A stretch of DNA of 64,000 nucleotides, taken from contig NZ_CP104467.1 of assembly GCF_025369935.1 (NCBI RefSeq), positions 4,285,001 to 4,349,000 on the forward strand, given 5' to 3'. Position numbers and translations under genes: made by a program. Positions 8,293 to 16,201 of this stretch are shown here, piece by piece (the stretch's first letter is position 1; each line of letters begins with the position of its first letter). The notes under the pieces were generated by a model. That model worked only from the letters and a program-made list of their open reading frames with translations, was not told the DNA's origin and did not search any database. The DNA comes from Paenibacillus andongensis. GTDB taxonomy: Bacteria; Bacillota; Bacilli; Paenibacillales; NBRC-103111.

Positions 8293-8910
8293 TCATTTGT
8301 TTACCGAAGATCGAGGTGCAAAGTTCCTGCGCCAAATCCTGGACTCGACTGCTTCATACCAATCAATGACTTTCGTCAACCATTCCAGTGCAAGCGACGA
8401 GGAATTAAATAATTGATGTATGAGAACCGCGGCAGCTATTCCAATCACAGCGCCACCCATGACATCCGATGGATAATGTACCCCTGTCCAAACTCTCGAG
8501 AAAGCAATCCCCGCTGCTAAAGCAAGCCATAGCTTCCCATCTTTTCTCCGGTGTATCCAAATGGATGTGGCTATTACGAAAGCGCCGATGGCATGATCAC
8601 TTGGAAAGGAGGCATTGGCCGGATGCGCGATCAGTTGTATGACATGATGTGTGACAAACGGTCGATCGCGGTAGAAGAAATGCGCAAGTATACCGCTGAT
8701 AGTCACAGCAACACATGCGGACAGAAGTGATTCAGCTACCATTCTTCGCTTAATATTTTGCCTCGAAAACCAATAAATGACAATGCCGAGGTAAAACACG
8801 TACTCCGCATATGAAGCTAATAATCGCATAATCGGATTCAGTGCAGGTAGGGTATTTCCTAATTGATTAATGAGTTGAAACCAATGATAATCCAACTGAG
8901 TAAAGCTCAT
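8293..8910 (-). CDS. PAP2 family phosphatase (BcrC-like undecaprenyl-diphosphatase)
   Basis: A 205-residue integral membrane phosphatase. All three PAP2 motifs are present in order: FYRDRPFVTHH (KxxxxxxRP type), PSDHAIGAFV (PSGH type, catalytic His) and SRVWTGVHYPSDVMGG (SRxxxxxHxxxD, nucleophile His). BcrC-type members regenerate undecaprenyl phosphate outside the membrane and confer bacitracin tolerance. The ATG at 8910 has AAAGG 9 bases upstream; an ATG at 8919 abuts it. It lies downstream of a kinase/regulator pair on the same strand and overlaps the next gene by ATGA, so the cluster is plausibly one envelope-stress transcript. C55 specificity is inferred from family and size. Confidence 0.88.
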   Translation of the reverse strand: MSFTQLDYHWFQLINQLGNTLPALNPIMRLLASYAEYVFYLGIVIYWFSRQNIKRRMVAESLLSACVAVTISGILAHFFYRDRPFVTHHVIQLIAHPANASFPSDHAIGAFVIATSIWIHRRKDGKLWLALAAGIAFSRVWTGVHYPSDVMGGAVIGIAAAVLIHQLFNSSSLALEWLTKVIDWYEAVESRIWRRNFAPRSSVNK

Positions 8911-9000
8911 CTTCATCATCCTTTATTTATACTGAATGCTCGAACCAAAGCATTTAAAATAACTTTACATGATGAAGATGAGAACAAAATGAGAAATGTA

Positions 9001-10419
9001 CTATCTAATAATTTGGTTAATAGGTAATTTAATGATAACTTTGGTCCCTTCATTTTCCTTGCTTCGTATCGTTATTTCACCCTGATACTTGTACACGAAT
9101 TGCTTGGCAATGGACAACCCCAGCCCTGTACCCGCTATCTCACGATTTCTTGCTTTATCAACACGATAGAAACGATCAAACACATAAGGCAATTCAGTCT
9201 GCGGAATACCTATGCCATGATCTTCTATGGTAATTTGAACTTCATTTATCAAACGTAGTCCCTCAATTACGATCCGTCTATCTTGCATGGTGTATTTAAC
9301 CGCGTTATCCAGAACGATCAGGAGAATTTGCTCTAGATGCAGTGGGCTTATCGCGATCAGGACATTACTTATTTTCACCGTATTCACTTGAAATTCAAAA
9401 TCGGGATTGAGGACCTCAAATCTTTTGAGCGTCTGAAGAATGACGGGTTCTATTGGAATGGGCTCATGAATTTCAGAGTCGAGGTGAGTTTCTACTCTCG
9501 TTAAGGTCAGAAGTTCTTCGACGATCCCTTTTAAGCGCCTAGTTTCTTGAAGTGAAGCTTGCAAGGATTCATCTAAAACTTCAGGATCCGATTTACCCCA
9601 GCGATTTAAGAGGGACAAGTGACCTTCTAATATGGTTATTGGTGTCCGCAGCTCATGTGAGGCATCCTCAACAAATTGCTTTTGTTGGCGAAAAGAGACT
9701 TCCAGTTGATTCATCAATTCATTAAAAAGCTGCGCTAAACTGGATAATTCATCTCCTTTTTCTATGTTGCTAACACGCTCTGTCAGCCCTTTCTCCTTCA
9801 CACTCCGAATGGTAGCTGCCAATGTCCGAATAGGGCGCATCAATTGTCTAGCAATAGCTAAGCCACTAATTGCACTGATGAAAACAGCCAACACCCCACC
9901 GATCAGCATAACCCAGAATAACGTCTGACTAAAATGATCGAACGTTTCTAGATTACTTGCGATCTCTAAAGTTCCGACAAACTTTGCCGTAATGAATGGA
10001 CTCCTATAAATGAGAATGTGATCTTCTTGAGGGGTGATATCAAATAGCTCTGGTGCAGACACTGTTTTAGGTGTAACCCATTTTTCGTCAAAATGATTCG
10101 TTACAGTCAGGAGTGGATCTCCATTCTGTCCAATGATACGTACTAGTTGGTTTTTTCCAATCATTTTTTCTATGTAGGGTCGAACTTCTGTTAGCAGCAC
10201 GGCATCCAGCGTATTTGATTTTTCTTGTAAATAGTCTTGTAGTTGTGCCATACTAACTTGAATTTTGTCTTCCTCTTGATTCATCATCCACTGTTTGAGC
10301 ACTAGATATTGGGAGAAATTATAAGTTGCGAATAAAAGGAAGATGAGTGTAGATGCCCCTAACATGAGCTTCCATTTAATGGGGAGTTTCCGAACATAAT
10401 AAGCTAATCGTTTCATCAT
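9001..10419 (-). CDS. sensor histidine kinase (HAMP-HisKA-HATPase)
   Basis: A 472-residue membrane kinase. The first membrane helix spans about residues 17-36, an extracellular sensor domain about 37-165, and the second helix about 166-188. A HAMP domain follows, then the H-box FVEDASHELRTPITILEG, the N-box ILDNAVKY, G1 DHGIGIP, the F-box YVFDRFYRVDKARNREIAG and G2 GTGLGLSIAKQF. The ATG overlaps the stop of the regulator gene by four bases (10416-10419), so the two are translationally coupled. The overall plan resembles ArlS/CssS-type kinases. The signal is unknown; the downstream PAP2 and phosphoesterase genes suggest an envelope or phosphate cue. Confidence 0.93.
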   Translation of the reverse strand: MMKRLAYYVRKLPIKWKLMLGASTLIFLLFATYNFSQYLVLKQWMMNQEEDKIQVSMAQLQDYLQEKSNTLDAVLLTEVRPYIEKMIGKNQLVRIIGQNGDPLLTVTNHFDEKWVTPKTVSAPELFDITPQEDHILIYRSPFITAKFVGTLEIASNLETFDHFSQTLFWVMLIGGVLAVFISAISGLAIARQLMRPIRTLAATIRSVKEKGLTERVSNIEKGDELSSLAQLFNELMNQLEVSFRQQKQFVEDASHELRTPITILEGHLSLLNRWGKSDPEVLDESLQASLQETRRLKGIVEELLTLTRVETHLDSEIHEPIPIEPVILQTLKRFEVLNPDFEFQVNTVKISNVLIAISPLHLEQILLIVLDNAVKYTMQDRRIVIEGLRLINEVQITIEDHGIGIPQTELPYVFDRFYRVDKARNREIAGTGLGLSIAKQFVYKYQGEITIRSKENEGTKVIIKLPINQIIR

Positions 10420-11090
10420 CGCATCACGTATCCGATTCCCCGAACCGTTTGAATACAGCTATTCTCGCCGGCTTGATCTAACTTGTTCCTCAAATACCTG
10501 ACATAAACATCGACAACATTCGTCTCCACTAACGAATCATACCCCCATACATGATCCAAAAGCATATCGCGCGTCAGCACGAGATTAAGGTTTTTCATGA
10601 ATATCACTAATAGATCGAACTCACGCTTTGTAAGCTCAACGATTTGCTTGTCTTTATAGACCATGCGGGCGTCCATATCGATTTGAATATTCTGAAAAGT
10701 AAGCATAGCATGCGGGTCGTTCTCATCAAGTTCTATTCGGCGGAAAATAGCCCTAATCCTAGCCAATAATTCCTCAATGGCAAAGGGTTTGGGCATATAA
10801 TCATCTGCGCCGCTATCTAAGCCTGATACACGATCAACAACGCTATCTCTGGCTGTCAGCATCAGGATTGGGGTCTTCTTCGCTGCGCGAATACGGCGAC
10901 AAACCTCAATTCCGTTCAGCTCTGGCAGCATAATATCCAACAATATCAAGTCCCAATGATCTTGAAGGGCTAATTCCAATCCGGTTTTTCCATCGTAAGC
11001 TGTCTGTACTTCGAACGATTCGTGTTCCAGTTCCAGTTGAATAAATCGAACTAAGTTTTTTTCATCTTCTATGATCAATACCCGTTTCAT
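10416..11090 (-). CDS. OmpR/PhoB-family response regulator
   Basis: A 224-residue regulator. The receiver domain shows EDEKNL (acidic pocket), the phospho-acceptor Asp in LILLDIMLPELNG (about residue 52), TARDS (switch Thr) and MPKPF (conserved Lys). The C-terminal winged helix has LTKREFDLLVIFMKNLNLVLTRDMLLDHVWGYD and ends RGIGYVMR. It is the first gene of the pair with the histidine kinase at 9001-10419. The start has GGGAGA upstream. It probably controls some of the five genes reading leftwards from here, but I found no clear direct-repeat binding site. Confidence 0.94.
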   Translation of the reverse strand: MKRVLIIEDEKNLVRFIQLELEHESFEVQTAYDGKTGLELALQDHWDLILLDIMLPELNGIEVCRRIRAAKKTPILMLTARDSVVDRVSGLDSGADDYMPKPFAIEELLARIRAIFRRIELDENDPHAMLTFQNIQIDMDARMVYKDKQIVELTKREFDLLVIFMKNLNLVLTRDMLLDHVWGYDSLVETNVVDVYVRYLRNKLDQAGENSCIQTVRGIGYVMR

Positions 11091-11204
11091 CGATATCTCC
11101 CTTGTCTCGTGATTACTCTTAGTATAATCTAAGTAGATTAGAAAATAGTGAGAATTCCCCTGTAAATCAGTCCCTAACTAGTTTGAAGAACAGGATGTTT
11201 TCTT

Positions 11205-11234
11205 ATTCAAAAAGCCCCAGTAGACTGGGGCTTT
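11205..11234 (-). terminator. intrinsic terminator of the second YheC/D gene
   Basis: AAAGCCCCAG-TCTA-CTGGGGCTTTTT read leftwards, overlapping the stop codon of the ATP-grasp gene. Confidence 0.88.
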
Positions 11235-12291
11235 AATCATTCAGCTGATTCAAAAGAAACTTTGCGTATCTCATTGGTGTTTCATAAGTTCGGTAAAAAG
11301 TCGTATCCAGGCCTGCTTTTTTAAAGGTGTAGCGTTGGTCTCTGCCGTTTACTTCAATCAATTTGATACGGCCATCCCGTTCAACGCCCACATCTAATCC
11401 GATATCAGCCATATGAGGCAATTTTACGCCAATATATTGGGCAATTTCCAGAGATACTTGCTGTAACTCTTGCTTCATTTGGTTGGAATCAAATCGGCTT
11501 GCCTCAAATAGCTGCTCACACCGTTTAACTTTCCCTCCCTTTGCCGCATTAGTCACATGACGGCCTGAAGCTGCAACTTTCCCAATCATTCCGGTAACTT
11601 GCCATTGCCCGCTACCTCCACGCTGCACCGAGATACGTAGATCATAAGGCCTTTCATTGTAAGTTGCTAACTGAATCGCTTCCTGTATCATGTAGTTTTG
11701 TTTACCTACTATCTTCGCAATGAAAGAAATGACTTGCTTCTTAGATACAAGCTTTGGCTTCCCTTTCATCCAATACAGATTCCAACCCCCGCTCTCCTGC
11801 TTGGATATTTTGATGATCCCATCACCTACACTGCTGTTGGTTGGCTTGATGAACAGCGAGGAGTATTTCTTCATAGAGTCTTCTAATTTTTCCCGCGAAT
11901 ATTTAATAGAATCAGGAAGATACTTACGCAGCGAATGATTAGCGTATAAGAGTTGATGTATGCGATGTTTATCGTAACGATTTTGTCTGTTGAATACGAT
12001 GCTTGATTGGGAAAGCTCTTTTAATTTTTTTCTTAAATAAGGAGATAAGCTAATGGCTCGGTTATGTGTCACACGAGGAATAGAACGTCTAACAAGCCTA
12101 TACGCATTATTTTCATAGTAATAGCCCAAAGCAGATTTCCCTTTTACATGTTGTAAACACATATAAAAAGGTCTTAACCCATGCATCTTCCCTGCTTTGT
12201 TATACAAGGCTAAACGTTCATTTCCTGTTCTTCCTTTCGCAATACCTAAATAAGTTTCCAAGTCCAATAGGACACCTACCGTAGTACGCAC
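11233..12291 (-). CDS. YheC/YheD-family ATP-grasp protein
   Basis: A 352-residue full-length member of the spore-coat-associated YheC/YheD family. The N-terminal segment (residues about 1-130) includes VGVLLDLETYLG and the region up to FNRQNRYDKHRIHQLL. The ATP-grasp domain then shows FIKPTNSSVGDGIIKI, RPYDLRISVQRGG and MADIGLDVGVERDGRIKLIEVNGRDQRY, where EVNG supplies metal ligands. It is longer than the paralogue at 2588-3352, which lacks the N-terminal domain. The start is a GTG at 12291 with a weak GGTGA site; a TTG at 12267 preceded by GGTAGGTG is an alternative. It is monocistronic. Confidence 0.85.
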   Translation of the reverse strand: MRTTVGVLLDLETYLGIAKGRTGNERLALYNKAGKMHGLRPFYMCLQHVKGKSALGYYYENNAYRLVRRSIPRVTHNRAISLSPYLRKKLKELSQSSIVFNRQNRYDKHRIHQLLYANHSLRKYLPDSIKYSREKLEDSMKKYSSLFIKPTNSSVGDGIIKISKQESGGWNLYWMKGKPKLVSKKQVISFIAKIVGKQNYMIQEAIQLATYNERPYDLRISVQRGGSGQWQVTGMIGKVAASGRHVTNAAKGGKVKRCEQLFEASRFDSNQMKQELQQVSLEIAQYIGVKLPHMADIGLDVGVERDGRIKLIEVNGRDQRYTFKKAGLDTTFYRTYETPMRYAKFLLNQLND

Positions 12292-12457
12292 CGAATCACC
12301 GCCATTCGAATAATAGAACTATGACAGTGTATGTCCTACTTACTCTTGCTAACACGGTGTATACCTAAGCAAACTAAGGAAATGACACCATTTTGGAGAA
12401 GGAATTATTTGCCATCTGTCGAACTTAACCTTGGAGTATAATTAAAGGAGGCCACAT

Positions 12458-13558
12458 ATGTCAAAGCGCTTTCAACTGCTTGTCGGCACCAATAAAGGCA
12501 TTTTCATCTATTCCTCAACGACTGAAAGACGAAATTGGTCCATGCAAGGACCTTTTTTACCAGGATGGGAAGCTTATAGTGTTCTTGGAGATACACGATC
12601 AGCAAATAAGTTGTATGCAGGAACCTCTCATGCTGCTTATGGTGCGACAATTCGAATGTCTAGCAATGGCGGTGAAACGTGGGAACAGATTGCAGATAGT
12701 CCAAGGTACTCCGAGGAAAGTGGTTTTTCGCTAAACCGTATTTGGCAGCTGGTGCCTGGTCTTGCGTCTCAGCCTGATACTCTTTTTGCGGGTGTCGAAG
12801 AAGCGGGAATATTCATGAGTCGAGACAGCGGTCAAACGTGGCAAGAGTTAGATGGTTTAACGAAGCACCCCACACGTCCACAGTGGTTTCCCGGAGCCGG
12901 CGGTATGTGCTTGCATACCATTCTCATTGATCCAAGGAATTCGCAGCGCATGTGGATTGGAATATCCGCGGTTGGTGTCTTCCGTACACTTGACGGGGGG
13001 ATTAGCTGGAAGCCCTGTAACAACGGATTAAACCGAGTACCAACAGGTCAACCGGAAGAGAGTGTCGGATACTGTGTGCACAAGATGGTGCTCGACCCGG
13101 AAAACGCCGATGTTCTCTATATGCAGGAGCATAGCGGGGTGTTCAAATCCATCGACGGCGGTGATAGTTGGCTTCCGATCGAGGAAGGCCTTACACTTCG
13201 TGATGGCGATGCCCCGTTTGGTTTTCCGATTGCCATTTCACCAACAGGCGATTTATTTCTTATCCCGCTTGAAAGCAGCGAACAACGCTCTATGCGTGAC
13301 GGCAAGTTAATTGTCTACAGAATGGCACGCGGTGAACACTACTGGAAGCCCATTGGGGATGTGCTCCCAGATGAAGAACGACATGTCAGCGTACTGCGAG
13401 ACGCGATGGCTGTAGATGCGCTTGAGCCTTATGGTCTTTATTTTGGAACAACTTCAGGTGAAATTTATTGTTCACTAGATCGTGGAGAAAGTTGGGAACG
13501 TCTGCCTGGACAATTATCACGAATCCTAACTGTGAAGCCAATGATTTTGGAGGACTAG
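12458..13558 (+). CDS. BNR/Asp-box beta-propeller protein (sialidase-like fold)
   Basis: A 366-residue propeller with five clear Asp boxes (S/T-x-D/N-x-G-x-x-W): SSNGGETWEQ, SRDSGQTWQE, TLDGGISWKP, SIDGGDSWLP and SLDRGESWER, spread evenly over the chain. There is no signal peptide or membrane segment, so it should be cytoplasmic, unlike true sialidases; the sialidase Arg triad and nucleophile Tyr/Glu are not recognisable. AAAGGAGG precedes the ATG. The next gene starts two bases after its stop and encodes a MoaD/ThiS-like protein, so the two are very probably made together. The biochemical role is unknown. Confidence 0.85.
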   Translation: MSKRFQLLVGTNKGIFIYSSTTERRNWSMQGPFLPGWEAYSVLGDTRSANKLYAGTSHAAYGATIRMSSNGGETWEQIADSPRYSEESGFSLNRIWQLVPGLASQPDTLFAGVEEAGIFMSRDSGQTWQELDGLTKHPTRPQWFPGAGGMCLHTILIDPRNSQRMWIGISAVGVFRTLDGGISWKPCNNGLNRVPTGQPEESVGYCVHKMVLDPENADVLYMQEHSGVFKSIDGGDSWLPIEEGLTLRDGDAPFGFPIAISPTGDLFLIPLESSEQRSMRDGKLIVYRMARGEHYWKPIGDVLPDEERHVSVLRDAMAVDALEPYGLYFGTTSGEIYCSLDRGESWERLPGQLSRILTVKPMILED

Positions 13559-13559
13559 C

Positions 13560-13835
13560 ATGCTTATATCCGTCAGCGTCCCCTCCTTGCTGCGTGATTG
13601 CACAGGAGGAAACGTCAAATTTCAATTGGATGCGCTTACGTTACAGGAAGCACTAAATCAACTAATATCGAGCTATCCCCTGCTGCGCGTTCATCTTTGG
13701 ACCGAAACCGGGCAAGTCCGCAAGCATGTCCTACTTTATTACAATGACATGAATATCGCTTGGCTCGAAGATTTAAATATCACGCTGCAGCAAGGTGATC
13801 AGCTTATCGTTTTCCAAGCTGTCTCAGGAGGTTAA
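13560..13835 (+). CDS. MoaD/ThiS-like beta-grasp (ubiquitin-fold) protein
   Basis: A 91-residue protein with the size and end of a sulfur carrier: it closes with QGDQLIVFQAVSGG, that is, a free C-terminal Gly-Gly as required for adenylation and thiocarboxylation by MoeB/ThiF-type enzymes. The N-terminal ISVSVPSLLRDC...LTLQEALNQLISSYP fits the beta-hairpin and helix of the fold. No moaE, thiG, E1-like or JAMM protease gene is nearby. Its start lies directly behind the propeller gene with GGAGG inside that gene's 3' end. It may serve molybdopterin synthesis, or be a partner or modifier specific to the propeller; I cannot decide. Confidence 0.8.
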   Translation: MLISVSVPSLLRDCTGGNVKFQLDALTLQEALNQLISSYPLLRVHLWTETGQVRKHVLLYYNDMNIAWLEDLNITLQQGDQLIVFQAVSGG

Positions 13836-13859
13836 TGCGGGATTACGCAATGTAAGATG

Positions 13860-14357
13860 CTAAACCTTGCTATCATAAAAGAAATGCTCCGCATGAATGC
13901 TATCACCGAGCTCGATGATACCGTAAGAGTACTGCGGCTGCCTTCTTTTATCCGTTGGCGAGCCCGGGTTAAACATGAGAATTCCGTTCATCATTTGCTT
14001 GTATGGAACATGGGAATGTCCGAAGATGACGATATCCGGCCGCTCGGCCTGGAACGCTTCTCGGGCTCTTTCCTCTGTCGTTTTGCGAAAGCCGTCTCCA
14101 TGGATAAGACCAATCTGGCAGTTGCCGACTGACAGTATTTTCCTCAGGCCGAATCGTTCAATAATATCAGGTCCGTCATTGTTGCCGGCCACAGCTTCAC
14201 ACGGTGCGATTCGCTCAACGAGATCAACAACGTGCTCACTGACCCAATCTCCCGCATGAATTATAAGATCAACACCTTGTAAACCTGTAATTAAAGCATC
14301 AGGCAGTTTCTGAACACGCGGTGATAAATGTGTATCCGAGATTACACCAATCCGCAT
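13860..14357 (-). CDS. YfcE/MJ0936-type metallophosphoesterase
   Basis: A 165-residue cytoplasmic phosphodiesterase of the calcineurin-like superfamily. The metal-binding motifs are in order: GVISDTHL (DxH), HAGDWV (GDxx), AGNNDG (GNxD), LIHGDG (HG) and FGHSHVP (GHSH). The length matches YfcE/MJ0936 enzymes, which hydrolyse model phosphodiesters; the natural substrate is unknown. The ATG at 14357 has AAGGAG 8 bases upstream; the GTG at 14366 lies inside that site. It follows the DUF1904 gene by about 40 bases on the same strand and converges with the MoaD-like gene. Confidence 0.92.
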   Translation of the reverse strand: MRIGVISDTHLSPRVQKLPDALITGLQGVDLIIHAGDWVSEHVVDLVERIAPCEAVAGNNDGPDIIERFGLRKILSVGNCQIGLIHGDGFRKTTEERAREAFQAERPDIVIFGHSHVPYKQMMNGILMFNPGSPTDKRRQPQYSYGIIELGDSIHAEHFFYDSKV

Positions 14358-14398
14358 AGGGATCACTCCTTCGTTTAATCATTTAGCCATGAATTCCT

Positions 14399-14725
14399 TC
14401 AAACTAACTTCCCATTCCAATAATAGCTATCCTCCCGGTATACGCGAAAGGCGATCTCTACCTCAGGAATGCCAAGCGAATGAACGTGTTTGGTTAGTAC
14501 TCTAGCATACTCATCACGCGTCTCCTGCCCTCTCTCAAACCATCCTACTTCTATAAAAGGATAAGGATCGACTTCTTTCCCTTCAAATATAGAAACTGTG
14601 GGGAGACATTCCAACATAAAGTTGTCTGTTCCACAGGAGCATACTTGAGCTAGTTCTTCAATTAAAGCCGTACTAATGGATTGAATTTGAGGAACACTAA
14701 TTCCTCTAACGATCATTTGGGGCAT
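14399..14725 (-). CDS. DUF1904 family protein (tautomerase-like)
   Basis: A 108-residue protein matching DUF1904, a small Firmicute family with a tautomerase/MIF-like fold. The sequence begins MPQMIVRGISVPQIQ and has the typical IEVGWFERGQETRDEYARV segment. The mature N-terminal Pro2, the catalytic base of tautomerases, is present. The ATG follows AAAGGAG. It is the first gene of a two-gene leftward unit with the phosphodiesterase. No substrate is known. Confidence 0.8.
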   Translation of the reverse strand: MPQMIVRGISVPQIQSISTALIEELAQVCSCGTDNFMLECLPTVSIFEGKEVDPYPFIEVGWFERGQETRDEYARVLTKHVHSLGIPEVEIAFRVYREDSYYWNGKLV

Positions 14726-14887
14726 AGGAAACGCTCCTTTGTATTTTCTTGGAAGACTGCAAACTGCCTGTGCAGCGTTAATGTCATGTAGACACTACAG
14801 ATTACATTGTAGCATATTCGATGTTTGCCGGTCAGTTTGATACAATGTAAACATACGAGCTTTGATTACGCCAAGGGGGACAACAAT

Positions 14888-16189
14888 GTGAAAGAACCCA
14901 TCGTCATACAGAACAAATTAAGAGAAGCTATGGGTCATCTCGAAAAACGCTTCATGGAACGGGAAGAGCTCATCCGTGTCTTGCTGCTCGCTATCATGAG
15001 CGGCGAACATGTCTTATTAGTTGGACCTCCCGGTTCAGCCAAATCTCAATTAGCACGCGCTGCGGCTGAATTATTCGGTAACGAACCTTATTATGATTAT
15101 TTATTAACCCGATTCACAACACCGGACGAATTATTCGGGCCTGTCTCCTTGCAAAAACTTAAAAATGATGAGTATGTTAGGCTCACAGACGGCTATTTAC
15201 CAAGTGCTCGCTTTGCTTTCCTCGATGAAATATTCAAATCGAACAGCGCCATACTGAATGCGCTCCTTTCTGTCTTGAATGAACGTGTCTTCTTTAATGG
15301 ACGGCAGAAGCAGCAGTCTCCCCTTTTATTCTTAATGGCAGCATCGAATGAATTACCCGAAGATAACGAACAATTAGCAGCGCTGTACGACCGTTTCCTA
15401 TTCCGATTTGAAGTTGAATATGTCAAGCAAATTTCCAGCTTTGAACTCATGTTTCAGGCACCAACTACACCTCTCCCTACCCTCTTGTCAACGGAATTGG
15501 TGAAGCAGCTGAAATCACAAGCGGCCGAGGTGCAATTGCCAGATGCGCTGGTTTACATGCTTTTTCAATTGAAGACAGCTCTTGAAGAGAAAGAATATGT
15601 GCTTTCGGATCGCCGCTACCACAAGATTGGCCATTCGTGGAAGATTTCAGCAGCCATCCATGGACGCAGCGCTGTCAATGTGTGGGATACCGTACTAACC
15701 CCGCATATGCTCTGGGATTTCCCTGAAGATTTGGTAGAGCTCAAAGCGATCTTCGACACCTTATTCCAGGACATGCTCAAACGAGAAATGGAACAAGAGC
15801 TCCCGCTGCTTCAATATAACTTGACGGTTAAAAAATGGTTGGAGAAAGAAGATGAATTACATGCCTTCCAATTTAAAAAAGAAATCGGCGGCGCTTTAAA
15901 TAAAGATGCTTCTGAGCGGTTGAAAGCGACTTTGGAAGATTGCCGAGCGGAACTGGAAGAAACAGCTAGAAGCTTACGAGGCAGACTTGTCTCCTGGCAG
16001 GAGAAAGAAAAGAAATTGCCGGAATGGATCGCTTCCCAATCTATCTTTCTGCAGCACCCTGAGCAGTATGCCGTTAAATTCACACACCTGCGCATTCAGG
16101 GCGAGCGCATATTGCAATCCATCCAAGGTTTATATCGCACATTGTTTGACCGGGAAATCCCAGGAATCGTATACGACTATACGTTATAA
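14888..16189 (+). CDS. MoxR-family AAA+ ATPase (RavA-like)
   Basis: A 433-residue ATPase of the RavA branch of MoxR AAA+ proteins. The core has Walker A GPPGSAKSQLARA, pore-loop region TTPDELFGPVSLQ, Walker B FAFLDEIFKSNSAILNALLSVLNER, sensor 1 MAASNELPE and the arginine-finger region LAALYDRFLFRFEV. The C-terminal part is a charged helical segment in place of the LARA domain. The GTG at 14888 is chosen because AAGGGGGA lies 7-8 bases upstream. It is followed after 12 bases by a VWA gene. In E. coli RavA works with ViaA as a chaperone-like pair on respiratory and Fe-S enzymes; that role here is inferred. Confidence 0.9.
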   Translation: MKEPIVIQNKLREAMGHLEKRFMEREELIRVLLLAIMSGEHVLLVGPPGSAKSQLARAAAELFGNEPYYDYLLTRFTTPDELFGPVSLQKLKNDEYVRLTDGYLPSARFAFLDEIFKSNSAILNALLSVLNERVFFNGRQKQQSPLLFLMAASNELPEDNEQLAALYDRFLFRFEVEYVKQISSFELMFQAPTTPLPTLLSTELVKQLKSQAAEVQLPDALVYMLFQLKTALEEKEYVLSDRRYHKIGHSWKISAAIHGRSAVNVWDTVLTPHMLWDFPEDLVELKAIFDTLFQDMLKREMEQELPLLQYNLTVKKWLEKEDELHAFQFKKEIGGALNKDASERLKATLEDCRAELEETARSLRGRLVSWQEKEKKLPEWIASQSIFLQHPEQYAVKFTHLRIQGERILQSIQGLYRTLFDREIPGIVYDYTL

Positions 16190-16201
16190 GAGGTTACCAC
16201 T

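Noticed and set aside
8060..8335. 91-codon frame overlapping the PAP2 and membrane protein genes
   Set aside because: Apart from its first ten residues it has no membrane or domain character and overlaps the histidine-rich membrane frame; I treat it as evidence of a frameshift, not as a gene.
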